From assembly GCA_964036295.1 (NCBI GenBank), contig OZ038464.1, positions 26,871,008-26,935,007 of the forward strand: a DNA stretch of 64,000 nucleotides. Direction: 5' to 3'. Position 1 is the first letter of the stretch. The number at the start of each line of letters is the position of its first letter. Shown piece after piece: positions 12,111 through 24,900 of the stretch. Under the pieces are notes generated by a model that worked only from the letters and a program-made list of their open reading frames with translations, did not search any database and was not told where the DNA came from. Both the position numbers and the translations under genes were made by a program. This DNA comes from Plumapathes pennacea. Taxonomy: Eukaryota; Cnidaria; Anthozoa; Antipatharia; Myriopathidae.

Positions 12111-12721
12111 GCCGTTATCGAGTATTCCCTGACGTACCGGGCGCTTATTTCAAAGTTTGTAAATAAGCATTGGCGCTTATTCGAGGAAATACGATATTAA
12201 CAAACTAAAATGTGTTGCGAGTTTTGTTCACGGCAATCCCACCCCTCCAATGTGTAACTATCAGTTGTTTGCGACAGCGTATGTCTTCGACAAAAACATC
12301 CACTGACCTATTGGGGTGAGAAAGTGTCGTGGCTACATTATTACAATAGGACCGTGGTCGCACTTGCACTAGAACTAAGCAAATTAAAGCAGTCAAGCAC
12401 AAGACGTCAAATGTAGCTTGCTATCAGCCGGAAGCGCCCCGATGGGAAGCGGCTGTACCGCAGGCTCAGTAAGGAGGGCTGACCCCCCAGGGGCTGACGG
12501 CAAGGTCTATTTGAGGCAGACCGCCAATAAAAGCAATGTAATTTCCAAGGCGCGCGCATTGAATCTCATGTCTAAATTAGAGAAAGTCTGTTTCAGATTT
12601 ATTTTGAGATATCGTTTACCACTCATTGATTTAAAAAGCACTACCGCGTACTCACATACAAATTTTCCTACGACCCCGCCCGCCCATACCCGAATTTGTA
12701 ATGCGCCTGCGATCACAAAAA

Positions 12722-12814
12722 TTGCAACCTCGTTCCCAGGGCCATCCGCGGCAGAAGCTCCCGACCAATGATCGGGAGCTTCTGCAGCGGATGGCCCTGG
12801 GAACGAGGTTGCAA
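12722..12814. repeat. Near-perfect 43-bp inverted repeat
   Basis: Arms 12722-12764 and 12772-12814 pair over 43 bp with one mismatch (12750/12786) around a 7-nt spacer. The arms contain CTCGTTCCCAGGGCCATCC. It sits about 170 bp before the V-ATPase start codon, so it may be in the promoter or 5' UTR. It is probably a MITE. Confidence 0.85.
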
Positions 12815-12987
12815 AAATTGTCATGCAGCGCACAGCGGTATCCCGTAAAAGACCAATGACACCTTGTTCATCACATGACACATGACAAGACAAGATGGCG
12901 CCCAACCTTTGCTTGTGAGACCTGTTAATTTCGTTAAAAAGAGAGACAGATCGTGCCATCCCTTGGTTCTCAGAATAGACCGTGAAG

Positions 12988-15900
12988 ATGGGGTCGTTAT
13001 TCAGGTCAGAAGAGATGACTCTGGCCCAACTTTTTCTTCAATCGGAGGCGGCTTACGCGTGTGTAAGCGAGTTGGGCGAACTGGTGAGCGACCTTGTCGA
13101 TGCTCGTTAAGAGTTTGTGAAATTCGCCTGATTTTTGTGAAGGGTGCTTCTCACGTTGTATTTTCCGTTTTTTTTTTTTTTTGTTTCTTTTTAGGGACTT
13201 GTGCAATTCCGTGATGTGAGTATTATCATTAGAATTTGTGAATTTTGAATACACCGCACCCCCTTCTTGAAATGAAAATTGGCTGGTGGCAAAGTATTAA
13301 AAGTATTAAAAGATTACCTTGTGGTCTTACTGAAAATTGGATGGTAGATGTAGTTTCAGAAAGGCACGACTGAAGAATATTTGCTGATGTTTTGGAGTTC
13401 AGTTTGAATTTAACTATAAATTTTGTTGCTGTCTTCGAAGACCACTGGCTACAGCACGTATCTGTGAAACTGTGTGAAGTGTCGTAATTTTCAGCTTTCT
13501 TTTGTGGCAAACAGTTTCTTCAGCACTTGACTATTCATTTGTCCCGATGGATACTTTTTTTTTTTGGGCCTTCCCAAATTGGACATCTTTGTAGGGAACT
13601 ATGATGAGTTATGCAACAGTATTTTTCCACAGGTAATTATTTATTATTTTTGTCTGTGTAGCTAAACCCAGATGTCAATGCTTTTCAAAGAAAATTTGTC
13701 AATGAAGTGCGACGCTGCGAAGAAATGGAGAGGAAGCTTCGTGAGTGTCTTGTGTTTTTTTTTTAAGAATTGTCTTATATGTCAGTGATTAACTTTAAGG
13801 TTTTAGGGCTGGTTGCCCTTCGGACTGTAGATTTATTTCAAGCAATAACATTAGATGTTTCATAATTTCTGGTTGCCTGGCACTGAATTTACCTGCCTGA
13901 CCAATTTTTTTAGGTGTCCCAGGCATAGTGGGCAACCATTAATGTTGAGCACTGTATGTTTTTCTACTGTAATAGTTTCATAAATGTTGTGGCATTTTGA
14001 ATTCCAGTTTTATATTCTTTTGATACTTTAACTGTAGCAAAGAGAAACAGTAAACAGTACACTTGTATTATATTCTTGTTGGTGCATGCATTCTTTATAA
14101 ATATACACTAGAAATACGATAATCGCAGATACCCCCTCACTCTGCCATTGATGGGACTTTTACTTTGGTAACTCCCAACAAGAGTAGCCTTTGTTTTACC
14201 GAAATGTTGACTCGATCTTTTCTTCGAAGTCAAGTGCTACACGCAAAGGAAGGAGAAAAAGAATGGTGTGTGTTATACTTTTGCGTTGAAAAAAGAATCG
14301 ATTGCGTGACGAAGTACGTATTTCCCACGGTCGGCACGTCAAATTAATTCATGCAGTCTGCCAAGCACGTTCTCAAAATTTAATACTCAAAGTTTGAAGT
14401 TGGTCGGCCGTCGTAGTATGGGAAAAAAGGAACACTGATTTTCCAATTTTGAATTCATAGGCAGTACAATTAAATAGGCTTCCTGTGCGATTTGTTTTTA
14501 CTCTGGACTGCATGCACCAGATTCAGACATGCATATTTAATAGGCTCGAATTGTTTTGTATGTGAACCCACTCAAAACAGCAAGATTTTCCCCAGAATCA
14601 AAGCAAAACTTGAACAGTTTACTTCAAATTATACACGGGCTTCAGACCCAGTAATACTTCTAAGGGCTTGTGAACGATTCTCGCTGCAATCACCGTGTGT
14701 CAGATTACAGAAAAATAAGACATCTGACTAAATCATTCAAGACTCCAAGTTCCGATTGCTCTGAGCGAATACGGTAGCCGAAACTGGCGACAGAAGCGTA
14801 GTAAAACGATACTTCGAGGGAAAATGATCAGCATACAGATTTTAATACATTCTTGAAGTGATCAAGTTACAAGCTATACGGGATACAATATATTTGTCAC
14901 GGTGATTGTTCGGTTTCCACTGACTAACCTTTGTTGCTTGTCCTTTCTAAATAAGTATCTGAGTTTAACACAAAACGGTGTCTGAAGCTCCCGATTTGCT
15001 TTCAAGCGCTGTTCCCTTTGCGGAGTTGTCTGTGTTACCCGCTTCTGTTCATGTCGCTTTTGGTCGGCATTCATGCGCTGTTGTCTTTGCGGAGTCTTCT
15101 CTTCGGCCCGCTTTTTCTCCTGAAGGTCCCAATTCGCTTTCAAGCGCTGTTCTTTTTGCGGAGTTGTCTGTGTTGTCCGCTTCTGTTCATGTCGCTTTTG
15201 GTCGGCATTCATGCGCTGTTGTCTTTGCGGAGTCTTCTCTTCGGTCCGCTTTTGCTCTTGAAGTGCCTGTTCGCTTCTCTTTTGAAGACGAGCTTCGCGT
15301 GACCGTTCTGTTTCAAGTTTTCTAGCTTTCAAATTCATTTTCGTGAACGCAGTTACGTACAATTGTTGCTTCGTTCAAATCTTTCTCAAAAACATGGCGG
15401 TGACGCTAGTCGATAATGATTACGTCATTGCCTTATTTGGACATTGCCTTAGGCACCTGGTCTAAAAAGGTCACATCGCACAAACACACACACAAACAAA
15501 TACACGAACATTAGATTTCGAGATGGCGACGCGCTTGGAGTCTTCAGATGAGCCGACTATGCTGCATTAGCGTCGTAAATATTTCCCTCACTTCGTTCGG
15601 GGATGAGTTTATTTGTACTACTGTTGTGTACTACAACTGTATACAGTATGTGTTGTGGATGACAAGAGGACACCTTTCATACAAAACTACAGTCAACCCT
15701 CTCTAAGACACACACCCTAGGGACCAGCTCCAACTGTCCATTTCAGAGAGGCATCCATCAAGACAGTTACAATTACTAGATTATTACATAGACAAGAGTG
15801 TTTTACTGGAAAATATACCGTGCGTAAAATCCATACGAAACTACATCCGGGACCTGAGTGGCGTATTTTCCATATCCTCACTAGTGAGGATATCGTTGGC

Positions 15901-18900
15901 ATCATTTCCCGCTTTTGCATGGTTGTTTGTGCAATTTCTCATAAAACACTCGTGTCTAATATAATAAAAAGAAAATTACACGGCGGCTTGAAGATATGGA
16001 TTTTATTTTCTCGTGGTAGAAACAATATTTTACTCACTCGCGAAGCGCTCGTTTGTAAAATATTGTTTTTACCACTCGAAAATAAAATTCATATCTTCGC
16101 GTCTCCGTGTAATATCCTCTGTACAAGTGACTGAAGAAACACCAGGGACTGCTACTTCCAGGTGTCCCTCTAAAAGAGTTCAAAACGCCTTACAGTAGTA
16201 GTACAAACCAGTCTTAGAGAGGTGTCTGCTAGAGGGAGTTGACTGTATGAATTATTTATTATAAATTGCATTTTTGCTTTTCATTTATTTTATCTGAACA
16301 TCTACTGTATGTAATAACTACACATTTTAGAACATACTTATCCCATTCAGTTTAAATTAAAAAAGAGTTGCTTAAAGTACACATAACCCAAAAATGATAT
16401 CTTCAAAGTCGATTCTACATAAAGTAAATAGTTGACTATTAGATTATTTCTGTGTTTCAACATTGCGCCTATAAGTTATAGAGGTTTATATTTCGAATAT
16501 GGTAATGACGTGACGTCAAAGGAATAATTCCATGTTATTTCTTTCTCTTCGTGATTGGAATGTTTTCAGATTCATACAAAATATTTGGTAAAATCATTTA
16601 CACAAAATTCAAGTATAAAATGGACGTTGATAAAATGTCATTTATCTCTACCAACAAGATTTTGTATAATTAATAATTGTTCCTTCTTTGATGTCACGTC
16701 ATTACCATATTCAAAATATAAACCTTGATAACTCAAAGGTGCAGTGTTAAAACGCAGACTTATTCTAATAGTCAACATATTTCCGTCATGTAGATTCGAT
16801 TGTAAAGATATCATTTTTGGGCTTATGTGCACTTTAACAGTACTCACAAACAAAACCGGTTATGCAAGTACTACACTGTATATGAATTAGATGTTCACTA
16901 TACAGATTTTTCATTTTTTTGTCCATTTATGTATTGATAATGCTCTGCTTGAGGCCACAAAAATCCTCACCAACCAGCTGCAGTGCTGTGTGTTAAAGGA
17001 GTGTATGCAACTCATTCAGTTAGTACAGTCAGGCTACTGTAAGTTGTACATGTACAGTATAAACTAAGGAATCTACTCATCTCTGCATGGAATATGAACA
17101 AATACAGCCTCCCTGCTTATTTGGTGCATGTTTGAATAACAGGATTCTTGCAAAAGGAAATAGAAAAGGCTGACATCCATCTTGTGGACACTGGAGAAAA
17201 CCCAGAGGCTCCTCAACCTCGGGAAATGATTGACTTAGAGGTGAGTTGTGGCAATAGTTTTCCCAGATGAAAGCTGATTGGGCAATCAATATTTTCACTA
17301 CATTATCACTACTGTATCACTCATACATTATTGTTTTTTCTTCTTCAACTTCATTTGACACATGTTGACTGTCTTGTACAGCTAAACAATGTGTTGTTTG
17401 TTTATCCAGGCACAGTTTGAACAGCTGGAAAATGAGATGAAGGACAGTAATGCCAACTATGAAGCATTGATGAAGAGCTTCTTGGAACTGATGGAGCTGA
17501 AACACATCTTGAGGAAGACACAGACATTCTTTGAAGAGGTAAGTCAAGTCATAAAGGATTGATGATCCACTAGCCCAATGGGTGACCAAACAAACATTTC
17601 TTGCTATGCTGTTGCCTGGTATCAAATTTTGCCGACCTTATGTGTCAGGCTAGCAGATGTTTCTTGGTCTCGAGTGTGTATTTATTATGCTGACTACCGT
17701 CATACTGTATATGATGACAGCTCATGAGTAGACCATAAACTAAAGTAAAGCAATAAACTGTACTGTACTGTACATATAATTAGATAATAGATGAGTAATT
17801 GCCCATATTGGCACTAAGAACAATGGATGAATATTGAGGCTCCCTCAACCTTGATCTGTATACAATGTTTTTTTTTTTTGGTGATTTACAAGTTTCATGG
17901 CAGTTTGCTAAGAATCTGGTGTGATCAGGCAAGTGGCATGACTCAGAACATGTACATGTATGTTCATGAGGGTCACACACAAGATCATGTGTTAGGGTGG
18001 AAACCCTGTACTTTAAATAAGAACATGTTTGGTGGGTAGTCAAGATCTGTCACACTGATTTGACCAGGCCGAACACCATGTGCATAATCAACAACAGATC
18101 CACGAGCCTGGTAGAATGGATGATACAGCAGCCCTCCTTGGTGATGAGCCCCAGGCTACAGCTGCAGCTGCAACACAGTTGGGGTGAGATTTGATTTGTA
18201 CTGTACGTGTGCAGTGTGGAACTAATAGCTAACTGTCAAAATATTGTTTGCTCTAATGAAGATCAGGCTAATACCTTTTTTTTTTGTGTACACCACCACT
18301 GTTCCTTATTCTTCATTTTTATGGAAATCAGCAGTGTACGTTATACTGAAAACCCTAAAATTATCATAAATTCATAAATTAGAAAACAATCAATGTCATA
18401 TAATTATATAGTTTTTTGTGAGTGAGGCTGTAGTGTGAATAATACATTTTTACAGTACTGTCACACTTTTGTGTTGTTTTCTGTTCGATTTAAAAATCTC
18501 TGATTCTCTGGGAGATATTCTTTATTCTGTAGCACAGTATATGTACATGTTACATGCTAACTATTTATGCAGATACAAAGCTAGTACATGTATAATATTT
18601 GATATATGGAAGCTGGCTGTTCTGAGTGGTAGACATGTGTTCTCCTCTCAACCTTGATGCTTCCTAAAGCAACATGTGGGATCACTTCCCTTTGGTGGCT
18701 AACTAACTGAGTGCCTGCCAAAATTCAATTCCCCACTGACAGCCAGAAAACTCTCAGTCCAACAGAAAGTTGATGGAAAGTGCAATTTTATTATTATTGC
18801 ACTGTATTTGAAAAACATATCGTCTTGTAATTCCCACCCAGGTTTGTGACAGGAGTGATCAACCGTGAACGTGTGCCTTCATTTGAACGTCTGCTGTGGC

Positions 18901-21900
18901 GTGCATGCCGTGGAAATGTGTTCTTCAAACAGGCGGAGATTGAGACCCCACTTGAGGACCCCAGCACTGGTGACCAGGTCAACAAGTGTGTGTTCATCAT
19001 CTTCTTCCAGGGAGACCAACTCAAGTCTAGAGTGAGAAAGATCTGTGAAGGGTGAGCACTGCAATTTAGGATTATGTAGTCAAAGTACTTCTCAGTAAAT
19101 ATTCCTGCAGTTTGCAAGAAATTGAGATTTTTATAGATAGAACATATGCTGTATTCTGCTAATCAGCAGATATGATATTATACAATAATAAAGTGACTAA
19201 CCCCTAATACGTGTGCAGTACAATACTGGTACTTTTAAGTGTTAGTATTCTGTTTCTAAAATGAAGATCAGACATTTTGCTTGTCTGCATAAAGTTGCTC
19301 TCAGAGTACAGTGGAGTATGTAAAGTACAGTGATCACTTCAGTGAAGCAGTCGGACAGTATTCATTGTATCATTATTTCTTTATCAGATTCCGGGCCACA
19401 CTGTACCCCTGTCCAGAGACCGCTGCTGAAAGGCGAGAGATGGCCATTGGAGTGTCCACCAGGATTGAAGACCTGCAAACGGTAAGTGTCTCTAGAGATT
19501 ATACAGAACCATACTGTGACACATATTGTACAAACACCAGTCCATACCACACCTTACCACACACCACAGTGTGATTATGCTATTATACAGACACTGCATA
19601 TTTACCAGTATGAAGGATGTTATTATTTATTATACTACCTGATAAGTCTATAACTGATTGCACCTCAGTTTGAAAAGAACTCAAATTTTGTTGCAGGTTT
19701 TGAATGAAACCAAAGATCACCGCTACAGACTTCTGGTGACTGTTGCCAAGAACATAACCCAGTGGTTCATAAAGGTGCAGTAAATTATGTCATATCACAA
19801 TCAAATACGGTGCTGGTTTATGGGCTTGATTAGGACTCAGATGGGTGAAAGGTTGACAGGTCTTGACTATTCCTTCTGCAGGTAAAAAAAATCAAAGCCA
19901 TCTACCACACAATGAATATGTTCAATTTGGATGTGACCCAGAAGTGCCTGATTGCAGAATGTTGGTGCCCTGTTGTTGATCTGGACAAGATTCAGCAGGC
20001 ATTACGCAGGGGAACGGTAAGAGTTGAATGAAGCAGAAAATGTACAGTATAAGTAATGTAGTGAGAATCGATAGATCAATCAGCTTTCATCTAAACAAAC
20101 TACAGTATAAAAAGCTGAGTTTGCCAAACTGTACATGTATCTCTGGAGAGAAAACTGAAGAGAAGACTGAAGTTAATTGATAACTTGTGAGAGGGAAAAG
20201 GTGAATCTAGCAAACACAAAAACTGATGTTCTGTGCTCAGCTGCAAAATAGTGTATGTATGTATTGTTTATCAATTTCTTAATTGACTGTGTCCTGTTTG
20301 CTGTTTTAGGAGCGCAGTGGTGCCAGTGTACCATCGATCTTGAACCGCATGGCGTCTCGACAAGAGCCTCCCACTTTCAACCGGACTAACAAGTTCACAC
20401 AAGGCTTTCAAGCAATAGTGGATGCTTATGGTGTGGCAAACTACCAAGAAGTGAATCCAGGTACAGAGGATTTTTGATACAAGTTTATGCAGTTTGTCAG
20501 CAAAGTGTGGCATGGTACGGTAAGCAGTCGGTAGTCTCTGGTCTCAATCACTTACCCAGCATGTGATTTGCACTGGCATGCTAATCCTTGGTAGAGTGTG
20601 ACCTTCAAGCCTTTCCTCCTAAAAACAGGTTTTTGTTCTTTGCATAAAGAAACAAAACAATAGATGTTACAGTTTTGTATAGCTTTTTTTATTATTTATA
20701 TCTAAGTGTTATTTGTTTACAGTTGGTGCAATATCTGAAAGGATTTTATATCATTTTAAAATTGTAGTTTTCATGTTTTGGGTATTGTGAAAATTCATTG
20801 CATTTAAAGAGTTTTGGTTGAGAGGATTCCTTTAATAAATCAAACTAAAAAAGAAGCTGTACCCTGGCCTGTTATGCTTTAACTGTGTTTTCTTCATCTC
20901 TCCCAGCTCTGTTTACGGTCATCACCTTCCCCTTCCTGTTTGCTGTTATGTTTGGAGATTGTGGTCACGGCTTCATTATGTTTATGTTTGCCTTGTACTT
21001 GGTTTGGAATGAGAAGAAGCTGGCAAATTTCAAGGGCGGTGGAGAGGTGAGAGCTAGAAGGATAATTGGATCTTACTCTCATTGATTTGTTATAATGTTG
21101 GTGGTTATACAACATATATTTCAACAAAAAAGGTGATAGCAATTTCTCACAACATCATTATTTTCTTATTGGTCTTTTCAAATTAAAACCTACCCAATAA
21201 TAATTATTGCAAATCACTTTGGCTTTTTCTGCTGTTTAATTTATTTGATCTGTTTCTGCTGCAGATGTTTGAGACGATGTTTGATGGTCGTTACATCATC
21301 TTATTGATGGGTTTATTTGCTGTGTACTCTGGCTTCATCTACAATGATTGTTTTGCACGCTCTCTCAACATCTTTGGAACTTGCTGGTACTTCCCTGAGT
21401 CTTTTCCACCAATCAGGTAAATTTTATTCTTAGTCATTATCAGGCTACTAGTGACTGTGTGGGCTGATAGCCCAGCCACAGTAATTCTCAACCAATCAGT
21501 GGATCGAGGTAGATGTTGAGTGTAAAGCATGTGTAGGTGTACTTATAAGCCCCGTAATATCTCTTGATCCTGAATTCACTCCCTCGATTCAGTTAGTTTA
21601 GTTTTTTGTGTTATTTTTCCATCTACAGTGAAAACACACTTAAGGATGCTGCAAAGAACACTGCCTTTATGTTACCTCCAGAGCAGACATACAGTGGAAT
21701 ACCGTATCTCTTTGGCATTGATCCAGTAAGATGACTGCAGATAGTCTGATAGATGCATAGTACATGTATATAAATAGACCTTATTCATAAAGGTGTAGTA
21801 TATAGAGGATATTACACGACGGCGTGAAGATATGAATTCTACTTACGAGTGGTAAAAACAACATTTTACGAACAAGCGCTTCATGAGTGAGTAAAATATT

Positions 21901-24900
21901 GTTTTTACCACGAGAAAATAAAATCCATATCTTCAAGCCGCCGTGTAATTTTCTTTTTATTATATTAGACATGAGTGTTTTATGAGAAATTGCACAAACA
22001 ACCGTGCAAAATCGGGAAATGATGCCAACGATATCCTCACTAGTGAGGATATGGAAAATACTCCACTCGGGTCCTGGATGTAGTTTCGTATGGATTTTAC
22101 GCATGGTATATTTTCCAATAAAACACTCGTGTCTATATAATAAATGTACATAAATAGACCCTGTTCATAAAAGCGTGTCCTCAATTTTACAGCAATTCTG
22201 CACCAGTGGCTGTACAAGAAATATTATTAGTATGATTTAGAAGCACATACCAAAATTAGAAATCTTGAGAAATGAGAGCTTTCTACATGTAGCTTGAAAC
22301 TTGAGATGAACAAAAAGATTAATAATTATTGTCTCCATTGCAGATTTGGCAGGTGACAAAGAACAAGCTCACATTCACCAACTCATTCAAAATGAAGCTG
22401 TCTGTGGTGTTTGGAGTGGTGCATATGATGTTTGGAGTGTGTTTAAGCTTCTTCAACCACAGGTGTGTACTGTACATGTTAATTCCATGCAGAGCACTGG
22501 CTGGACTGTAGTCACACGCAAAATGTCCAGGGGAGTTGCCAGGTTTTTGTGTTTTTCTTTTCTTTTTCAGTTTTTGTCCCCTTTCCTCAAATCCAGGCAA
22601 TCTCTTTTTTTGTGCATACTGATAGTATGTGTTTACAGTATTTTGCGTGCTTCTTGTAAAAAGAAACATAATTTCCTGGATGTTGTGATCTGTCCTGTAC
22701 CAGATTTAACCTTGCGTTATAGTAACTCCAGATCATCACCAAATATCAACTGCGTTAACGTCTACTGTAGAGTTAACTTACAGTGGTCCAAATCCTTCAA
22801 CCTAATGACTTAACTTGTCTATTTTCTTAGGCATTTTAAGAAGCCTCTCAACATCTGGTGCGAGTTCATCCCACAGGTTAGTAAATAGAGATTACTTCAT
22901 GGAAAGTGCGCGCGTACGGTTTTTATTCACGAGTTGTGAAGTATCATAAAACGAACGAGCGAGGCTTTGCGAGCGAGTGAGTTTTATGATACGAAACAAC
23001 GAGTGAATAAAAACTGTACAAAGCACTTTCCATGATGTTTTCTGTTTATTATATACATACTGAGACATTTATGATGGGACCGGGAAACCCTTTAAAAGTA
23101 GTGAAAAATCGTCGTTCGCAGCTTGTGATTGGACGAACGATTTTTTTCACGTGTGAAAAGCGTCGTTCGCGGCCTCTCATTGGCTAGAACTTATTTGCGT
23201 ACGAAATTTTACTCTCAATATGTATATAATAATACTGTAATAAGCTATGAGTCCTTTGTTTCCTAACGGAATATGATAGATGTATGTACATGAACTAATG
23301 TACACTTGGAGATCAAAAGGCTCCAGAAATCAACTCCTTGATAGTGGATCATTGTACAGTGTTTGTGTACTCCACTTTTTTTTTTCTTCTCTATCTTCAC
23401 AGGTGTTGTTCTTGTTCTGCATCTTTGGTTACTTGGTGATTTTGATCTTCTACAAATGGATTGCAATCAATGTCACTACAAACGTAAGTTTAACCATTAT
23501 GCATTCTTTGAATACAGCCCTGAAACTCTTGTGGTTGACTTCACCTTCTCTTTCATTCTCTTGGCAGTCTTTCGACACAACTAAAAGTTCTTTCGTACAC
23601 CTGGTTTTCTGCGAAATTCATAGTCGTCCCACAACCAAGGCATATCCCACAAAGACGTGTTTATATCTTCGGGATTCGTACGAGTAAAGAACAAGTATAA
23701 TGGAAATTGCTCCGTAGATTTGATTAAAAAATGCGCTTCCTCAGAATGGCAAACCCTAACCAAGCCAGTGCTTTATTTCAAAGTGTATAATACTTAGTTG
23801 CATGAGTTATGACTTTTGCATCGTTCAGGTTTATTTGAGTCAAACGGAAACGTGCGAATGGCGTGAGATTCCCATCCAGTGCGAGTTTGAGGCTTCCAAC
23901 GGTCGTGCTGAAGCTTTTTTCAACGATAAAAGTGCTGACGATTTAGTCGCGTTTAACAATGTGTTGCAGAGCTGTTTGTGTTAATGTTGTGTTTCCTATC
24001 CTTGTTTTACAGCAACCTAGCTTGCTCCTGGCCCTCATCAACATGTTTTTGCAGTTCGGTTCGTCCATTAGTAAGGAGGATCTTCTTTTTAAAGGCCAGG
24101 TCAGTAACGTAAATTTTGTGTATCTGGAACGTCTCACTGCAGCTTGTCTTACCATAAAAACCCCAGAATAAGTGCACGTTCTTTTGGGACTATTCCGGAA
24201 TGAGGTGGAATGGGCAGCATAGAGCCTGTTCTTTTGGGACCTATTCTGATTCAGAATGAATGAAAATATATTCCGTCCATTCACACCATGGTTTGTTCAG
24301 AATAAACAGAATAGCCGGTATCATGTTCTTGTGGCAATGTTTTGATCCATATTCTGGCGGGAAAATTGCGCGCCCGCCCCGTGCTGAGCGGGTCCCGTCC
24401 CAGACTTTCTCGGTTCACCAAGTCTTATCTTTTATGCACCCTAAGACAGACACACTCAGATAGGAGGGGCCAATTCTCTTGTCCAGCTCTTTGTTTTAGT
24501 GATTATGTAGTCGTCGTTGAACAGTTGAACCCTGAAAAAAATGTGTTTGTTTGTTTGTTTGTTTGTTTGACTTTGACTTTCTTTGACTTGCTCCGACAAA
24601 GGGCAAAGCTTTCACACACAGACCCCAAAGGCCATGTCACACAAGCCAACTTTTCTTGCAACTTGGAATGCAACGCCGTTTGCAAGACAAGTTGCAGAAG
24701 GAATTGCGCGTGTGACACCCCCTGTTTGACCCACTTTCTAACTTGCAACGCAACGAAACATTGCTTCTTCTACTTTTTGTGCATTGTGTGGTCCTTTTGC
24801 AACGTGTGACATGTGCTTTGCAGCTTGTCTCGCAATGCTATTGTCATGATTATCATCCTGTGTTTGTTTGTTTGTTTGTTTGTTTGTTTGTTTGTTTATT

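Noticed and set aside
15820-16134. ORFs starting [14 protein letters not shown] at 15820 (+) and 22104 (-) as a conserved protein
   Set aside because: They are two copies of a palindromic non-coding repeat. The shared peptide follows from DNA identity.
24503-24835. GCAACTTG-rich inverted words as a distinct MITE
   Set aside because: Ends and target duplication could not be defined by eye. It is probably a repeat but not supportable as a bounded element.
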